64,000 nucleotides of DNA from positions 1,054,001 through 1,118,000 of the forward strand of contig NZ_WQCG01000001.1 of assembly GCF_013032505.1 (NCBI RefSeq). Direction: 5' to 3'. A program made the translations under genes and the position numbers. Below the pieces are notes generated by a model. That model worked only from the letters and a program-made list of their open reading frames with translations. It had not been told where the DNA came from and did not search any database. The DNA is from Ruegeria atlantica. GTDB taxonomy: Bacteria; Pseudomonadota; Alphaproteobacteria; Rhodobacterales; Rhodobacteraceae. Shown one piece after another: positions 54,935 to 64,000 of the stretch (its first letter is position 1; every line of letters starts with the position of its first letter).

Positions 54935-55009
54935 GCGGGCGTAGCTCAGGGGTAGAGCATAACCTTGCCAAGGTTAGGGTCGGGCGTTCGAATCGCCTCG
55001 CCCGCTCCA
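54935..55009 (+). tRNA. tRNA-Gly(GCC), copy 2
   Basis: Identical 75-nt gene with encoded CCA, 35 nt after copy 1. The spacer contains a GACC-GAAA-GGTC hairpin, perhaps a processing site for a joint transcript. Confidence 0.97.
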
Positions 55010-55095
55010 GATACAAACCTCTCTGAACATGCTGGTTCTTTCGGTGCCGTTGCGGCATCCTCGTGATTACACGCAGTCACGACAGAGGTGCGCCC

Positions 55096-55962
55096 ATGCC
55101 AGAATACGTAATTCGTGCTTTGACAGAAGACGAGGTTCAAACGGCCGTCGATTGGGCTGGTCAGGAAGGCTGGAACCCCGGCCTGCACGATGCTGTTTGT
55201 TTCCGCAGTTCCGATCCCGAAGGGTTTAAGGGTGGATTTTTAGATGGGCAGATGATCGCATCGGCTTCGGCCGTGAATTACGATGATAACTACTCGTTTT
55301 TAGGGTTTTATATCGTGCGTCCCGAGTATCGCGGATCGGGATATGGGTTGCAGGTTGCCGAGGCCGTCAAATCGCATTGCCAGGACCGGAACATGGGTAT
55401 GGACGGCGTAGTCGAGCAGCAGGACAATTACCGCAAATTCGGGTTCGATCTGGCCTATGACAACTATCGTTTCTCAGGCACAGTCGGCGGAATTCTGGGT
55501 CAGTTAGGCCGGTCGCAGCACGATCAGGTCATCCCTCTGAACGCCCTGACGGATGAGTTGAGGCAGTATGACCGTGGCTTGTTCCCTGCCCCGCGCGACA
55601 CATTCCTTCACGCATGGCTGGATGCGCCCAATCACGCCTCTCGGGTGTTTGAGGAAGACGGTCAAATCAGGGGATATGCAACGCTGCGCCGTTGCCTGAG
55701 TGGTTACAAGGTCGGCCCTTTGTTCGCAGATAGCCCTGAGATCGCTCAGACCCTTTTGGTGTCGCTGCTGTCGACACTTCCCGCCGATCAGTCGGGGGCC
55801 GAGGTGTTCATCGACATGCCAAACCCCAATGCGCACGCTATGGCAATGGCGCAACAGTTGGGGTTGACCAAAGTATTCGAAACCGGCCGCATGTACTCCA
55901 GCCATGCGCCGGACATTGATCTGGACCGAATTTATGGGATCACGACATTCGAATTGGGATAA
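55096..55962 (+). CDS. GNAT family N-acetyltransferase with C-terminal second domain
   Basis: A 288-residue protein. The N-terminal half is a GNAT fold: YVIRALTEDEVQTAVDWAG, then FYIVRPEYRGSGYGLQVAEA with the acetyl-CoA P-loop (R/Q-x-x-G-x-G/A pattern as RGSGYG). The C-terminal half resembles the extra domain of YitH-like acetyltransferases (GYATLRRCLSGYKVGPLFAD). Substrate unknown. Start 55096 has AGAGG 8 nt upstream. Confidence 0.82.
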   Translation: MPEYVIRALTEDEVQTAVDWAGQEGWNPGLHDAVCFRSSDPEGFKGGFLDGQMIASASAVNYDDNYSFLGFYIVRPEYRGSGYGLQVAEAVKSHCQDRNMGMDGVVEQQDNYRKFGFDLAYDNYRFSGTVGGILGQLGRSQHDQVIPLNALTDELRQYDRGLFPAPRDTFLHAWLDAPNHASRVFEEDGQIRGYATLRRCLSGYKVGPLFADSPEIAQTLLVSLLSTLPADQSGAEVFIDMPNPNAHAMAMAQQLGLTKVFETGRMYSSHAPDIDLDRIYGITTFELG

Positions 55963-56001
55963 GCGCGTTCCGCGCGCGACATTTTAAAAGGAAATCAAAC
56001 T

Positions 56002-56604
56002 ATGCCCGGCACCACCCAAAAGCGATTGCTGCTTGAGATGTTTGAGAACCTGCCGGGCATAGCTTTCATGCTTTTGTTTCGGGCCACAGACGATCTGCAA
56101 TTGGCTGGGTGGGTCGGAACGGTTCTGGCCGCCTCGGTTTGCGTCACCTATGTCAGGAATACGCTGCGCCCTCAGCCCATTTTACTTGGGATCAACGTCT
56201 TCATGGTGGCTATCACGCCGGTCATTGAAGGCTTGATCATGCTAGGTTACCGCAACGCTGCAACCCTTTTGACCGGGAACATCGCAACTCTCGTTCTGAT
56301 CAGTGTGTTTTTTACGGGTGCCATTTTAACCCGGTTCAGAACGGACGGTTTTCTGAACTATCAGACCAGCGGAACGAAACAAAAACGCGCGCATTCTGCC
56401 GTTTTGCTGTTTGTCTGCGCAATCGCAATCGTGTGGTCGCTCCTGGCCGGAGACAATTATTTGATCTCACTTGGCATTCCGCTGATGGTGTTGTTTGGCG
56501 TACATCAGTTGCTCCGGGCGGGAACAACTGATCAGCAAGCACGCAATGGCGCGATTCTGGCCTGTACTTCTTCACAAAGCTCGGTGTCCGAGGCGTCGAT
56601 CTGA
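56002..56604 (+). CDS. Membrane protein of unknown function, about six helices
   Basis: A 200-residue hydrophobic protein with segments at about 17-30, 35-51, 58-78, 85-108, 128-145 and 150-166. AAAAGGAA precedes the ATG. I do not recognise a family. It lies 39 nt after the GNAT gene and may be co-transcribed with it. Confidence 0.6.
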   Translation: MPGTTQKRLLLEMFENLPGIAFMLLFRATDDLQLAGWVGTVLAASVCVTYVRNTLRPQPILLGINVFMVAITPVIEGLIMLGYRNAATLLTGNIATLVLISVFFTGAILTRFRTDGFLNYQTSGTKQKRAHSAVLLFVCAIAIVWSLLAGDNYLISLGIPLMVLFGVHQLLRAGTTDQQARNGAILACTSSQSSVSEASI

Positions 56605-56605
56605 C

Positions 56606-56845
56606 TCAGAACGCCTTGAAGGTCATGGTAGTTAAAGACCGTTCGATATTCGGTATCACCAGCAGGTTTTCATTGATGAAATGGCCGACATCGTCCGTTT
56701 CCGGGATGTATAGCTTGAGCATCAGGTCATATTCGCCGCTGGTTGAATACAGCTCGGAATGAATTTCGCGCAGCGCGATCTCTTCGGCGACCTTGTAGGT
56801 GGTGCCAGGTTTGCAGCGGATCTGGATGAAAACGCAGGTGGACAT
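56606..56845 (-). CDS. Stand-alone Lrp/AsnC ligand-binding (RAM) domain protein
   Basis: A 79-residue protein that is only the effector domain of Lrp-type regulators: [40 protein letters not shown], then [19 protein letters not shown]. It lacks a DNA-binding helix-turn-helix. Such proteins form oligomeric rings and may sense amino acids or assist full-length Lrp proteins. It is divergent from hisB. Confidence 0.8.
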   Translation of the reverse strand: MSTCVFIQIRCKPGTTYKVAEEIALREIHSELYSTSGEYDLMLKLYIPETDDVGHFINENLLVIPNIERSLTTMTFKAF

Positions 56846-56998
56846 GATTTTGACCTGTTGATTGAGTTTCCGGCAGGCTGGCATGGCAGGACACCGGGTG
56901 CAATCCCCTGCAACAGATTGCAGCGAAAGCAACGGTTGGACTGGATAAGCCGGTCAAACCCCGTCTATAAGCGCGCCTGTAGCAAAAGGAATTCGCCC

Positions 56999-57586
56999 AT
57001 GCGCAGCGCAAAGATCAGCCGTCAGACCGCCGAGACCGAGATTACGGTCGAAGTCAATCTTGACGGGACCGGCACCTATGACAACCAGACCGGTGTTGGG
57101 TTCTTCGATCACATGCTGGACCAGCTTGCGCGCCATTCGCTGATCGACATGACGATTAGCGCCAAGGGCGATTATCATATCGACGACCACCACACTGTCG
57201 AAGATACCGGCATTGCACTGGGCCAGGCGTTGACGCAGGCCTTGGGCGACAAGAAAGGCATCCGTCGCTATGGCGAGTGCCACTTGCCCATGGATGACGC
57301 GCAAGTACGCTGCGCGCTGGATCTGTCGGGTCGCCCGTTCTTGATCTGGAACGTGGACCTGCCGACCCCTAAGATTGGCAGCTTCGATACCGAACTGGTG
57401 CGTGAGTTTTTTCAAGCGCTCAGCACGCATGGCGGCATCACGCTGCACATCGACCAACTACACGGCTTCAACAGTCACCACATTGCCGAGGCCGCGTTTA
57501 AAGCCGTCGCACGTGCTTTGCGTCTGGCGGTTGAAACCGATCCGCGCAAAGCGGATGCGATTCCGTCCACGAAGGGCGCGCTGTAA
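56999..57586 (+). CDS. hisB: Imidazoleglycerol-phosphate dehydratase HisB
   Basis: A 195-residue manganese enzyme of histidine synthesis. [31 protein letters not shown], and [15 protein letters not shown] carry the metal-binding His clusters. It is the mono-functional form. AAAGGA lies 8 nt upstream of ATG 56999. The stop is followed at once by hisH. Confidence 0.96.
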   Translation: MRSAKISRQTAETEITVEVNLDGTGTYDNQTGVGFFDHMLDQLARHSLIDMTISAKGDYHIDDHHTVEDTGIALGQALTQALGDKKGIRRYGECHLPMDDAQVRCALDLSGRPFLIWNVDLPTPKIGSFDTELVREFFQALSTHGGITLHIDQLHGFNSHHIAEAAFKAVARALRLAVETDPRKADAIPSTKGAL

Positions 57587-58225
57587 ATGCTGACGGCCAT
57601 TATCGACTACGAAAGCGGCAACCTGCACTCGGCCGAAAAGGCGTTTCAGCGCATGGCGCGTGAGGTGGATGCCGGTGAGGTTGTCGTGACCTCTGACGCC
57701 GACGTCGTTGCACGTGCGGACCGGCTGGTTCTGCCCGGTGACGGTGCTTTTCCGGCCTGTGCAGCCGAGTTGCGCGGCCACAAAGGTATCTATGACGCAA
57801 TGGTTGAAGCGGTCGAACAGAAAGGCCGACCCTTTCTAGGCATCTGCGTGGGTATGCAATTGATGGCCTCCAAAGGCCATGAATACTCCGAAACCGACGG
57901 CCTGGGTTGGGTCGCGGGTGACGTCGTGCGGATCGAACCGGCAGACAAAGCACTGAAAGTGCCGCATATGGGCTGGAACGATCTGGTTCTGGAAAGCGAT
58001 CATCCGGTCTTTGCTGGCGTAAGAACGGGCGACCACGCCTATTTCGTGCACTCCTACCATTTCCGGGTCAGCGATCCGTCGCAACGGCTGGCCTATGTGG
58101 AATACGGGCAGGAAGTCACGGCCGTGATCGGCCGTGACACTATGGTTGGTATGCAGTTTCACCCTGAGAAGAGTCAGGAAGTCGGGCTGCGCATGATCGG
58201 AAATTTCCTGACCTGGAAACCCTGA
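57587..58225 (+). CDS. hisH: Imidazole glycerol phosphate synthase glutaminase subunit HisH
   Basis: A 212-residue class I glutaminase. The triad is Cys87 in GICVGMQL, His192 and Glu194 in QFHPEKS. It supplies ammonia to HisF. It follows hisB with no gap and converges with the DUF2147 gene. Confidence 0.96.
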   Translation: MLTAIIDYESGNLHSAEKAFQRMAREVDAGEVVVTSDADVVARADRLVLPGDGAFPACAAELRGHKGIYDAMVEAVEQKGRPFLGICVGMQLMASKGHEYSETDGLGWVAGDVVRIEPADKALKVPHMGWNDLVLESDHPVFAGVRTGDHAYFVHSYHFRVSDPSQRLAYVEYGQEVTAVIGRDTMVGMQFHPEKSQEVGLRMIGNFLTWKP

Positions 58226-58229
58226 TCGG

Positions 58230-58631
58230 TTACTGAACCCGCGTCCAGTCCTGCCCGCGGCACACCAGACCGCCCGCGACACAACCTTTGACTGTCAGTT
58301 TGTTCTGGCTGTCCAGTGTCATTTTCGAACTGTAAGTTTTGTCGCGGTCCGGGGCCCAGATCTTGCCGCCGCCATAGTTGCCGCCGCCGTCGGGCACCAT
58401 ATCCCAGATGATCTGCTTGCCGAGGTTTTCATACTCCAACTGCTCATTTCCGTCTTTATCAAAAGCGGTGTCAATGGTGCCACAGATCGCGCTGCCACAT
58501 TCAGCGATCGAGACATGCAGATAGCCCCCTGTGTCGCCCGGCTCGGTCTTCCAAAGCCCGTCAACCGGATCAGCGGCAAAAGCAGCGCTGGCCAGTACAG
58601 CGAATCCAGCTGCGAGTGTAAATGTCTTCAT
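58230..58631 (-). CDS. Exported DUF2147 protein
   Basis: A 133-residue periplasmic protein. Signal peptide KTFTLAAGFAVLASAAFA, then DGLWKTEPGDTGGYLHV, and a KIWAPDRDKTYSSKMTLDSQ stretch that ends in CVAGGLVCRGQDWTRV, typical of the DUF2147 lipocalin-like family. GGAGGAAATC precedes the ATG. It is on the strand opposite to the his genes. Confidence 0.82.
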   Translation of the reverse strand: MKTFTLAAGFAVLASAAFAADPVDGLWKTEPGDTGGYLHVSIAECGSAICGTIDTAFDKDGNEQLEYENLGKQIIWDMVPDGGGNYGGGKIWAPDRDKTYSSKMTLDSQNKLTVKGCVAGGLVCRGQDWTRVQ

Positions 58632-58765
58632 GATTTCCTCCCTTATTTCCGCTCAGTCTGGCCCGGCTGGGCAATTCCGGCAAGATTGACTTGGCGTCGC
58701 GTTGCATCCCCTGCCCCGCATGTGCGATATCCCGCGCGAACAGTTTTGATATAGGGCCGCCTGAC

Positions 58766-59485
58766 ATGATCCTCTACCCCGCCATCGACCTCAAAGACGG
58801 CCAGGCCGTACGCCTGCTGCGCGGTGAAATGGACCAGGCGACCGTGTTCAACGATGACCCTGCCGCGCAGGCACGGGCCTTTGTGGACGCTGGCTGTGAA
58901 TGGCTGCACTTGGTCGACCTGAATGGCGCATTCGCAGGTGAACCCGTGAACGCCGCCCCGGTCGAGGCGATCCTGAAGGAATGCAATGTACCTGCGCAGC
59001 TTGGTGGCGGGATACGTGATATGGCCACGATCGAAACCTGGATCGAAAAAGGCTTGGCGCGAGTTATTCTCGGCACCGTAGCAGTCGAAAACCCCGATCT
59101 GGTGCGCGAGGCCGCTAAGGCTTTTCCGGGCAAGGTTGCCGTCGGCATAGACGCGCGCGACGGGATGGTCGCCACTAAAGGCTGGGCCGAGGAAACCAAC
59201 GTCAAGGTCACCGACCTGGCCCGCAGCTTCGAGGACGCGGGCGTTGCGGCCATCATCTATACCGATATCAACCGCGACGGGGCGATGCAGGGCCCGAACA
59301 TACAGGCAACGGCGGATTTGGCCCGCGCTGTGTCCATCCCCGTTATCGCCTCGGGTGGGGTCAGTTCTTTGGATGATCTAATCGCCCTGCGTGATTGCGG
59401 CGTGGCGCTGGATGGCGCTATCTCGGGGCGGGCGCTTTATGACGGCGCGATTGACCTGTCGCAGGCCATTCGCGCCCTAAGCTGA
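58766..59485 (+). CDS. hisA: ProFAR isomerase HisA
   Basis: A 239-residue TIM barrel. [17 protein letters not shown] with catalytic Asp8, QLGGGIRD, and [14 protein letters not shown] with the second acid. Start 58766 gives the standard N terminus. It is separated from hisH by the opposite-strand DUF2147 gene, so it needs its own promoter. Confidence 0.96.
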   Translation: MILYPAIDLKDGQAVRLLRGEMDQATVFNDDPAAQARAFVDAGCEWLHLVDLNGAFAGEPVNAAPVEAILKECNVPAQLGGGIRDMATIETWIEKGLARVILGTVAVENPDLVREAAKAFPGKVAVGIDARDGMVATKGWAEETNVKVTDLARSFEDAGVAAIIYTDINRDGAMQGPNIQATADLARAVSIPVIASGGVSSLDDLIALRDCGVALDGAISGRALYDGAIDLSQAIRALS

Positions 59486-59932
59486 TCACTCGGCCGCGAC
59501 CGAAGTCAGTTTGGCAAGCGCACCTCGCATCTTTTCTATGACAGGTGACTTCTCGACTTCGTCAAACTCGTCCATCGTCTCTTTGGGATCCTCGTAGGCC
59601 AGCCAGACCTGTCCGTTCGCGTCTTCGTATGCCTGCACTTTGAGCGGGAGGAAAAGCCCCGCGCGTGGATCTATCTGCATCGCGGGGGTGCCCAGTGCCG
59701 GGTTGCCAAAGATCAGTACCTGGTTTGCAGGGATGCTCATGCCAACCTTTTCCGCACCCGCCGCGTGATCAACGCGGGCAAAGACAGTCGCGCCCGCATT
59801 GCCGACAGCCGCTTCCAGAGCGTCCATCGCCTCTTGTACCGATTTACTTGTGTTTACCTTGATGATGTCATCGGCCATTGCGGACATCGCCCCTCCAAAA
59901 GTCAAAATTGTTGCCAGTATCAGATTTCGCAT
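59486..59932 (-). CDS. Exported DUF302 protein
   Basis: A 148-residue periplasmic protein. Signal peptide RNLILATILTFGGAMSAMA, then a DUF302 domain (TSKSVQEAMDALEAAV; LIFGNPALGTPAMQIDPRAG; KVQAYEDANGQVWLAYEDP). Function unknown. It converges with hisA with no gap. Confidence 0.8.
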   Translation of the reverse strand: MRNLILATILTFGGAMSAMADDIIKVNTSKSVQEAMDALEAAVGNAGATVFARVDHAAGAEKVGMSIPANQVLIFGNPALGTPAMQIDPRAGLFLPLKVQAYEDANGQVWLAYEDPKETMDEFDEVEKSPVIEKMRGALAKLTSVAAE

Positions 59933-60175
59933 ATCGGGTTTCCTTCTATGATTTCCAAACAAATTGTCTCAGTTTTTCACTATCTTACAATCACAACTCC
60001 GGCATCAGCGGAGCGTTGCCACGTACCCGAAAATTCGCTGCTCGACGTTCGCACGGACCGTTCCGCATTCAGGGACAATAACCCATTCTGACAGATATTT
60101 TACCTAGCTTAGCCTAAACTTGGTCTTAATTGGCCTGTAGCAATTCGCCAACGACCTCGAGCAGGGATTTCCGCC

Positions 60176-62398
60176 GTGAGTATTGCGAGCACAGAGTATT
60201 CGAACAATTCTTGGTTCAGAATTGCAATCATATTTAGTTTTTGCGTGACGGTATTTGTCAGTGCTGCTTTGTTGTTTTTTGTCCAGCCCCTGTTTGCCAA
60301 GCTGGTCTTGCCGCAAATCGGTGGCGCGCCAGCGGTTTGGACGACTGCGATGCTTTTTTTTCAGGTGGTTTTGATCGTGGGCTACATTTACGCTCACGTG
60401 CTGACGAAATGGATACCCCTGCGCTGGCAGTTGGTTACTCATCTGGCCCTTTGGGCGGCTGCACTCACCTACCTGCCCCTCTCAATAAGCGATGGCTGGA
60501 GCTATGACGCATCCAGCTCCACTGCACTGCAAACCCTAAAATTGTTTGCCGTGGGCGTTGGCCTACCATTTGCGGTTCTGTCAGCGAACGCGCCTTTGCT
60601 TCAAGCGTGGTATTCGCGGTCCGGCGGACCTTCGGCTGACGACCCCTATTTTCTCTACAGCGCAAGCAACGTGGGGTCACTTCTGGCCCTTTTGGCCTTC
60701 CCACTACTTGCGGACCCCCTGCTGGGTGCGAGTGCGACCAGTGATATTTGGTCCATCGGGTTTGTCGTCTTCGGCGGACTGATGGCGATCAGCGGCCTGT
60801 TTGCACTCCGCGGATCAAGCAGCGTCAATGCCCCAATCGCAACCGATATCGCGATTAGCACTCCAAAGCTGAAGCAGATCGCAACCTGGATTGTGATCGC
60901 CTTTGTACCTTCATCTCTGATGCTTTCTTTCACCACGAAAGCCAGCACGGATCTGGGTTCAATCCCATTGATTTGGGTTGTACCTCTGGCGACTTACCTT
61001 CTGACCTTCATTTTCGCCTTTGCAAAACTGAAATGGTTGAGTGTCAAATCCCTGCACATTCCAATGATTTTGGCGCTGGCGACTGGCGCAGTCCTTTTGT
61101 CCAATCTGATCGACCATCACAAAACCCCGATCGTATTTTTGCTGTATGTTCCGGTTCTTTTTGTAATCGCCCTCTTTGCGCACAGATTGCTATACGAAAT
61201 GAGACCTGCGGCAGAGCAATTAACAGTGTTTTACATCGCATTGTCGGTGGGCGGTGCATTCGGCGGATTGTTCAATTCCATTCTCGCCCCGTTGGTGTTT
61301 GCCCAGGAAGTCGAGGCGCACCTGACATTTATTTTGGCTGCTGGATTGCTCTTGATCGGACAAGGCGCAGTTACCCCCAGGAACCTGGCATTTGGTCTGA
61401 TCGTCAGCTACCCGATCCTTTTCGCCTTCGGTATGATTGATGGAATAGAGCCACTTGGAAAGGGCGCTTTGCGCGCGGTTGTTGCATCCGCGATGCTGCT
61501 GACCGCATTAATCCTGTTCCGCAATCAACCTGCACGCATCATCGCCGTTGTCGCAGCACTCATGTTGCCGGTTCTTTGGCCGCAAAAGGGCGCGCTACTT
61601 CAAGATCGAAGCTTTTTTGGAACCCACGGTGTGTACTCGAAAGCGGGTCTCAGAGTTTACCGAAACGGAACTACGCTGCACGGTTTGCAGTTGGAATCGG
61701 ACTTTGGCAAGAAACCTACGCCTAAGTCTTACTACTACCCCAATGGGCCAATGGCTCAGGTCATAACGTCTGAATTCGGGCGCCAAGCCGACAGCATTGG
61801 CATTGTCGGCCTCGGGGTCGGCGCTCTGTCCTGCTACAAGCTTCCAACTCAGGAATGGGCATTCTTTGAAATCGATGCCTTGGTCAATCAGGTGGCACGC
61901 GACCCATCCCTTTTCACCTATATCTCAGAATGCGCGCCGAATTCGCCAACGCATCTTGGTGACGCGCGCATCGTTCTGGCTCAGACAGACTATTCCTTCG
62001 ATATTCTGGTCCTGGACGCATATAGTTCTGACGCGATCCCTTTGCACCTGACAACAGAAGAAGCAGTGCAGATGTACACAGAACGACTGGCTGACGACGG
62101 TATTCTGGTCTTCCACATTACCAACCGCTACTACGATCTGCTCGACCCACTTGCGCGGATTACGGACAAGCTTGGTCTTCATATGGCACACCAGTTTCAT
62201 CAAATCGAAACGGGTAGCCAAGAAATTGGCGCACATAAATCGCACGTTGTGATCGTTAGCCCAGAACAAGCTAGGATCGACAGTTTTGTCCAGAACGGCA
62301 AATGGCAGCCCGTGGTTTCGGATGGGGGTGAGCCGTGGACGGATGACAAGGCCAACCTACTGTCCGCGCTCAGATTGCTTAAAGACAAACAGCAGTAG
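60176..62398 (+). CDS. Membrane fusion protein with C-terminal spermidine-synthase-like domain
   Basis: A 740-residue protein. About 400 residues of multi-helix membrane domain (first helices [20 protein letters not shown] and [20 protein letters not shown]) are followed by helices to about 470, and then a methyltransferase-like spermidine synthase domain from about 530: [46 protein letters not shown]. Such fusions are annotated as membrane spermidine synthases, but a polyamine product is not proven. GTG start 60176 with AGGGA upstream. Confidence 0.78.
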   Translation: MSIASTEYSNNSWFRIAIIFSFCVTVFVSAALLFFVQPLFAKLVLPQIGGAPAVWTTAMLFFQVVLIVGYIYAHVLTKWIPLRWQLVTHLALWAAALTYLPLSISDGWSYDASSSTALQTLKLFAVGVGLPFAVLSANAPLLQAWYSRSGGPSADDPYFLYSASNVGSLLALLAFPLLADPLLGASATSDIWSIGFVVFGGLMAISGLFALRGSSSVNAPIATDIAISTPKLKQIATWIVIAFVPSSLMLSFTTKASTDLGSIPLIWVVPLATYLLTFIFAFAKLKWLSVKSLHIPMILALATGAVLLSNLIDHHKTPIVFLLYVPVLFVIALFAHRLLYEMRPAAEQLTVFYIALSVGGAFGGLFNSILAPLVFAQEVEAHLTFILAAGLLLIGQGAVTPRNLAFGLIVSYPILFAFGMIDGIEPLGKGALRAVVASAMLLTALILFRNQPARIIAVVAALMLPVLWPQKGALLQDRSFFGTHGVYSKAGLRVYRNGTTLHGLQLESDFGKKPTPKSYYYPNGPMAQVITSEFGRQADSIGIVGLGVGALSCYKLPTQEWAFFEIDALVNQVARDPSLFTYISECAPNSPTHLGDARIVLAQTDYSFDILVLDAYSSDAIPLHLTTEEAVQMYTERLADDGILVFHITNRYYDLLDPLARITDKLGLHMAHQFHQIETGSQEIGAHKSHVVIVSPEQARIDSFVQNGKWQPVVSDGGEPWTDDKANLLSALRLLKDKQQ

Positions 62399-62427
62399 AA
62401 CCGGCGCTGTATCTCAGCCAGTGATTT

Positions 62428-62480
62428 ACCCCGCCGATTTCCGAAAGGTGTCCCAACGCCACTGGAAACGGCGGGGTTTT
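62428..62480 (+). terminator. Terminator between the spermidine-synthase-like gene and hisF
   Basis: ACCCCGCCG (62428-62436) pairs with CGGCGGGGT (62469-62477), and TTTCC/GGAAA extends the stem past one bulged A; TTTT follows. hisF starts 34 nt downstream, so its promoter is probably within or beyond this hairpin. Confidence 0.65.
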
Positions 62481-62513
62481 GCCGATACAGGTGCGTCAAC
62501 AAAGGACGCTGGC

Positions 62514-63275
62514 ATGCTAAAAACTCGTATCATTCCCTGTCTGGATGTCGCCGATGGACGCGTTGTCAAAGGTGTCAACTTCGTTGGCCTGCGTGACGCA
62601 GGCGATCCTGTGGAATCAGCCAAAGCCTATGATGCGGCAGGCGCGGATGAGATCTGTTTTCTGGACATTCATGCCACTCATGAAAATCGTGGCACCATGT
62701 TCGATGTGGTTCAGCGCACGGCAGAACAGTGCTTTGTTCCTCTGACGGTCGGCGGAGGTGTCCGCACCAAAGACGACGTGCGTGCGCTGTTGCTGGCGGG
62801 TGCCGACAAGGTCAGCTTCAATTCGGCCGCAGTCGCCAACCCGGATGTCATCGCAGAAGCTGCCGATCAGTTCGGCAGCCAGTGTATTGTGTGTGCCATC
62901 GACGCAAAAACAACGAGCCCTGGCAAGTGGGAGATCTTCACCCATGGCGGCCGCAAGCCAACAGGCATCGACGCGGTTGAGTTCGCCAAAACTGTCGTCG
63001 CCAAAGGCGCTGGAGAAATCCTGTTAACCTCGATGGACCGCGACGGCACCAAAGCCGGGTTCAACCTGCCCCTGACCCGCGCAATCTCGGACGCGGTGGA
63101 CGTGCCGGTGATCGCCTCCGGCGGTGTAGGCAACCTAAACCATCTGGTCGAAGGTGTGACGGAAGGCGGGGCCAGTGCCGTGCTGGCCGCTTCGATCTTT
63201 CATTTCGGCGAATACACCATTCGCGAAGCCAAGGAACACATGGCAGCGGCTGGTATCCCCATGAGGTTGACATGA
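62514..63275 (+). CDS. hisF: Imidazole glycerol phosphate synthase cyclase subunit HisF
   Basis: A 253-residue TIM barrel. [19 protein letters not shown] with Asp11, CAIDAKT with Asp130, [14 protein letters not shown], and [13 protein letters not shown]. It makes IGP and AICAR with ammonia from HisH. The stop overlaps hisE by 4 nt. Confidence 0.96.
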   Translation: MLKTRIIPCLDVADGRVVKGVNFVGLRDAGDPVESAKAYDAAGADEICFLDIHATHENRGTMFDVVQRTAEQCFVPLTVGGGVRTKDDVRALLLAGADKVSFNSAAVANPDVIAEAADQFGSQCIVCAIDAKTTSPGKWEIFTHGGRKPTGIDAVEFAKTVVAKGAGEILLTSMDRDGTKAGFNLPLTRAISDAVDVPVIASGGVGNLNHLVEGVTEGGASAVLAASIFHFGEYTIREAKEHMAAAGIPMRLT

Positions 63276-63589
63276 GCATCCTGCACGAACTGGCCGCTAC
63301 GATCGAGACCCGCAAAGATGCGGCACCTGATTCCAGCTGGACCGCAAAGCTGCTGGCCAAAGGTCCGGAGAAATGCGCCGAAAAATTCGGCGAGGAAGCC
63401 GTTGAGGCCATCATCGAAGCCGTTAAAGGCGACAAAGACAAGCTGACGGCCGAGGCGGCAGATGTCCTCTATCACTTGCTGGTCATGCTGGCAGCGCGAG
63501 ACGTTGCACTGGACGACGTACTGGCCGAAATCGCCCGACGCCAAGGCACAAGTGGCATCGCAGAAAAAGCATCACGCCCCAAGACCTAA
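63272..63589 (+). CDS. hisE: Phosphoribosyl-ATP pyrophosphatase HisE
   Basis: A 105-residue all-alpha NTP pyrophosphohydrolase. [35 protein letters not shown], and [13 protein letters not shown] carry the Glu/Asp metal-binding pattern. Stand-alone form, not fused to HisI. Overlaps hisF (ATGA). A 7-bp GGGCGGG/CCCGCCC hairpin (63590-63617) follows without a T-run. Confidence 0.95.
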   Translation: MSILHELAATIETRKDAAPDSSWTAKLLAKGPEKCAEKFGEEAVEAIIEAVKGDKDKLTAEAADVLYHLLVMLAARDVALDDVLAEIARRQGTSGIAEKASRPKT

Positions 63590-63661
63590 GGGCGGGTTCC
63601 GTCCTGCCGCCCCGCCCTATATAGTCAGGGATCAATGTGGGACCGACCGAGGGGCGCGGGA

Positions 63662-64000
63662 ATGACCAGAGCTTTTGCCAGTTTAATGGCTTTGCTTTCG
63701 CTTGTGATGATTGCCGCGTGTTCGGCACCGCCGCGCACGACAGGTGATGAGGTCCAAAGGTTGGCAACGGAAATCCGAAACCTTGGTCCGGATATAGACC
63801 CCGAAGAGGCCGACCGAGCAGCCCGCATAGCCTATTCCTATACCGCGCAACTGGTACAGGAATATGAAATCACCGACCCTCCGCTGATTCACAATGCCAA
63901 GGTCAACAAAGGTCTGCGACCGCGCGGGCTGTGCTGGCATTGGGCAGAGGATATCGAACGTCGACTGAAGCAAGAGAACTTCCGGACATTGGAATTGCAC
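63662..64000 (+). CDS. Lipoprotein of unknown function (3' end beyond the window)
   Basis: Starts at ATG 63662 and stays open for 113 codons to the end of the window. The signal peptide MTRAFASLMALLSLVMIAAC has a good lipobox (IAAC, Cys20). Further on are RLATEIRNLGPDIDPEEADR and GLRPRGLCWHWAEDIERRL; I do not recognise a family. A TATATAG at 63618-63624 may belong to its promoter. Confidence 0.75.
   Translation, partial: MTRAFASLMALLSLVMIAACSAPPRTTGDEVQRLATEIRNLGPDIDPEEADRAARIAYSYTAQLVQEYEITDPPLIHNAKVNKGLRPRGLCWHWAEDIERRLKQENFRTLELH

Overview
The window is a chromosomal segment of a marine-type Rhodobacterales bacterium (Roseobacter group, Alphaproteobacteria). The evidence is gene content and order: the aerobic cobalt chelatase pair cobS/cobT next to bolA and a J-domain gene, a complete mraZ-to-ftsZ division and cell-wall cluster followed by lpxC, bamD and recN, DUF2484 genes inside that cluster, a DUF1127 gene followed by CCUCCUCCC-loop small RNAs, and a split hisB-hisH-hisA-hisF-hisE group. 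High GC content, frequent TTG/GTG starts and ATGA overlaps also fit.

Layout. 1-2461: DUF4177 gene, a VOC-family protein divergent from an HxlR-type regulator, bolA and a J-domain gene. 2462-5820: an accessory stretch with a LicD-like protein, a methyltransferase, a second diverged copy of the 3' end of the J-domain gene, and a Hint-domain protein. 5821-8865: cobS, a 63-residue membrane protein and cobT. 8941-16271: aminopeptidase P, DUF427, an FAD oxidoreductase preceded by a tiny Trp/Gly-rich reading frame, a Tat-exported DUF3179 protein and a ClC channel. 16372-43382 (minus strand): recN, bamD, lpxC, ftsZ, a small exported protein, ftsA, ftsQ, ddl, murB, three small membrane proteins, murC, murG, ftsW, then an interruption (arylamine N-acetyltransferase, an opposite-strand flavoprotein, a glycine-zipper protein), then murD, mraY, murF, murE, ftsI, ftsL, rsmH, mraZ. 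A terminator hairpin just upstream of mraZ marks the place where Rhodobacter makes the UpsM leader RNA.

44299-44844 holds a DUF1127 gene followed by six consecutive hairpins, each with CTCCTCCC in its loop, the last with a T-run: a CcsR/cuckoo-type RNA array. It faces pcrA/uvrD (44929-47325). Then come a diguanylate cyclase, an FMN lactate-dehydrogenase-type enzyme, pyruvate carboxylase, a MAPEG protein, a 50-residue reading frame with a strong ribosome binding site, two identical tRNA-Gly(GCC) genes, a GNAT enzyme, a membrane protein and a stand-alone Lrp-type RAM domain. From 56999 the histidine genes run hisB-hisH, hisA, hisF-hisE, separated by exported DUF2147 and DUF302 proteins and a membrane spermidine-synthase fusion. 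A lipoprotein gene runs off the right end.

Most of the window is core metabolism and cell-wall biology. The parts that deserve a second look are the RNA array, the mraZ leader, the recombined J-domain/LicD segment and the tiny reading frames at 12456-12533, 54523-54675 and 6804-6995. All calls rest on reading the sequence and known family motifs; no database search was possible.
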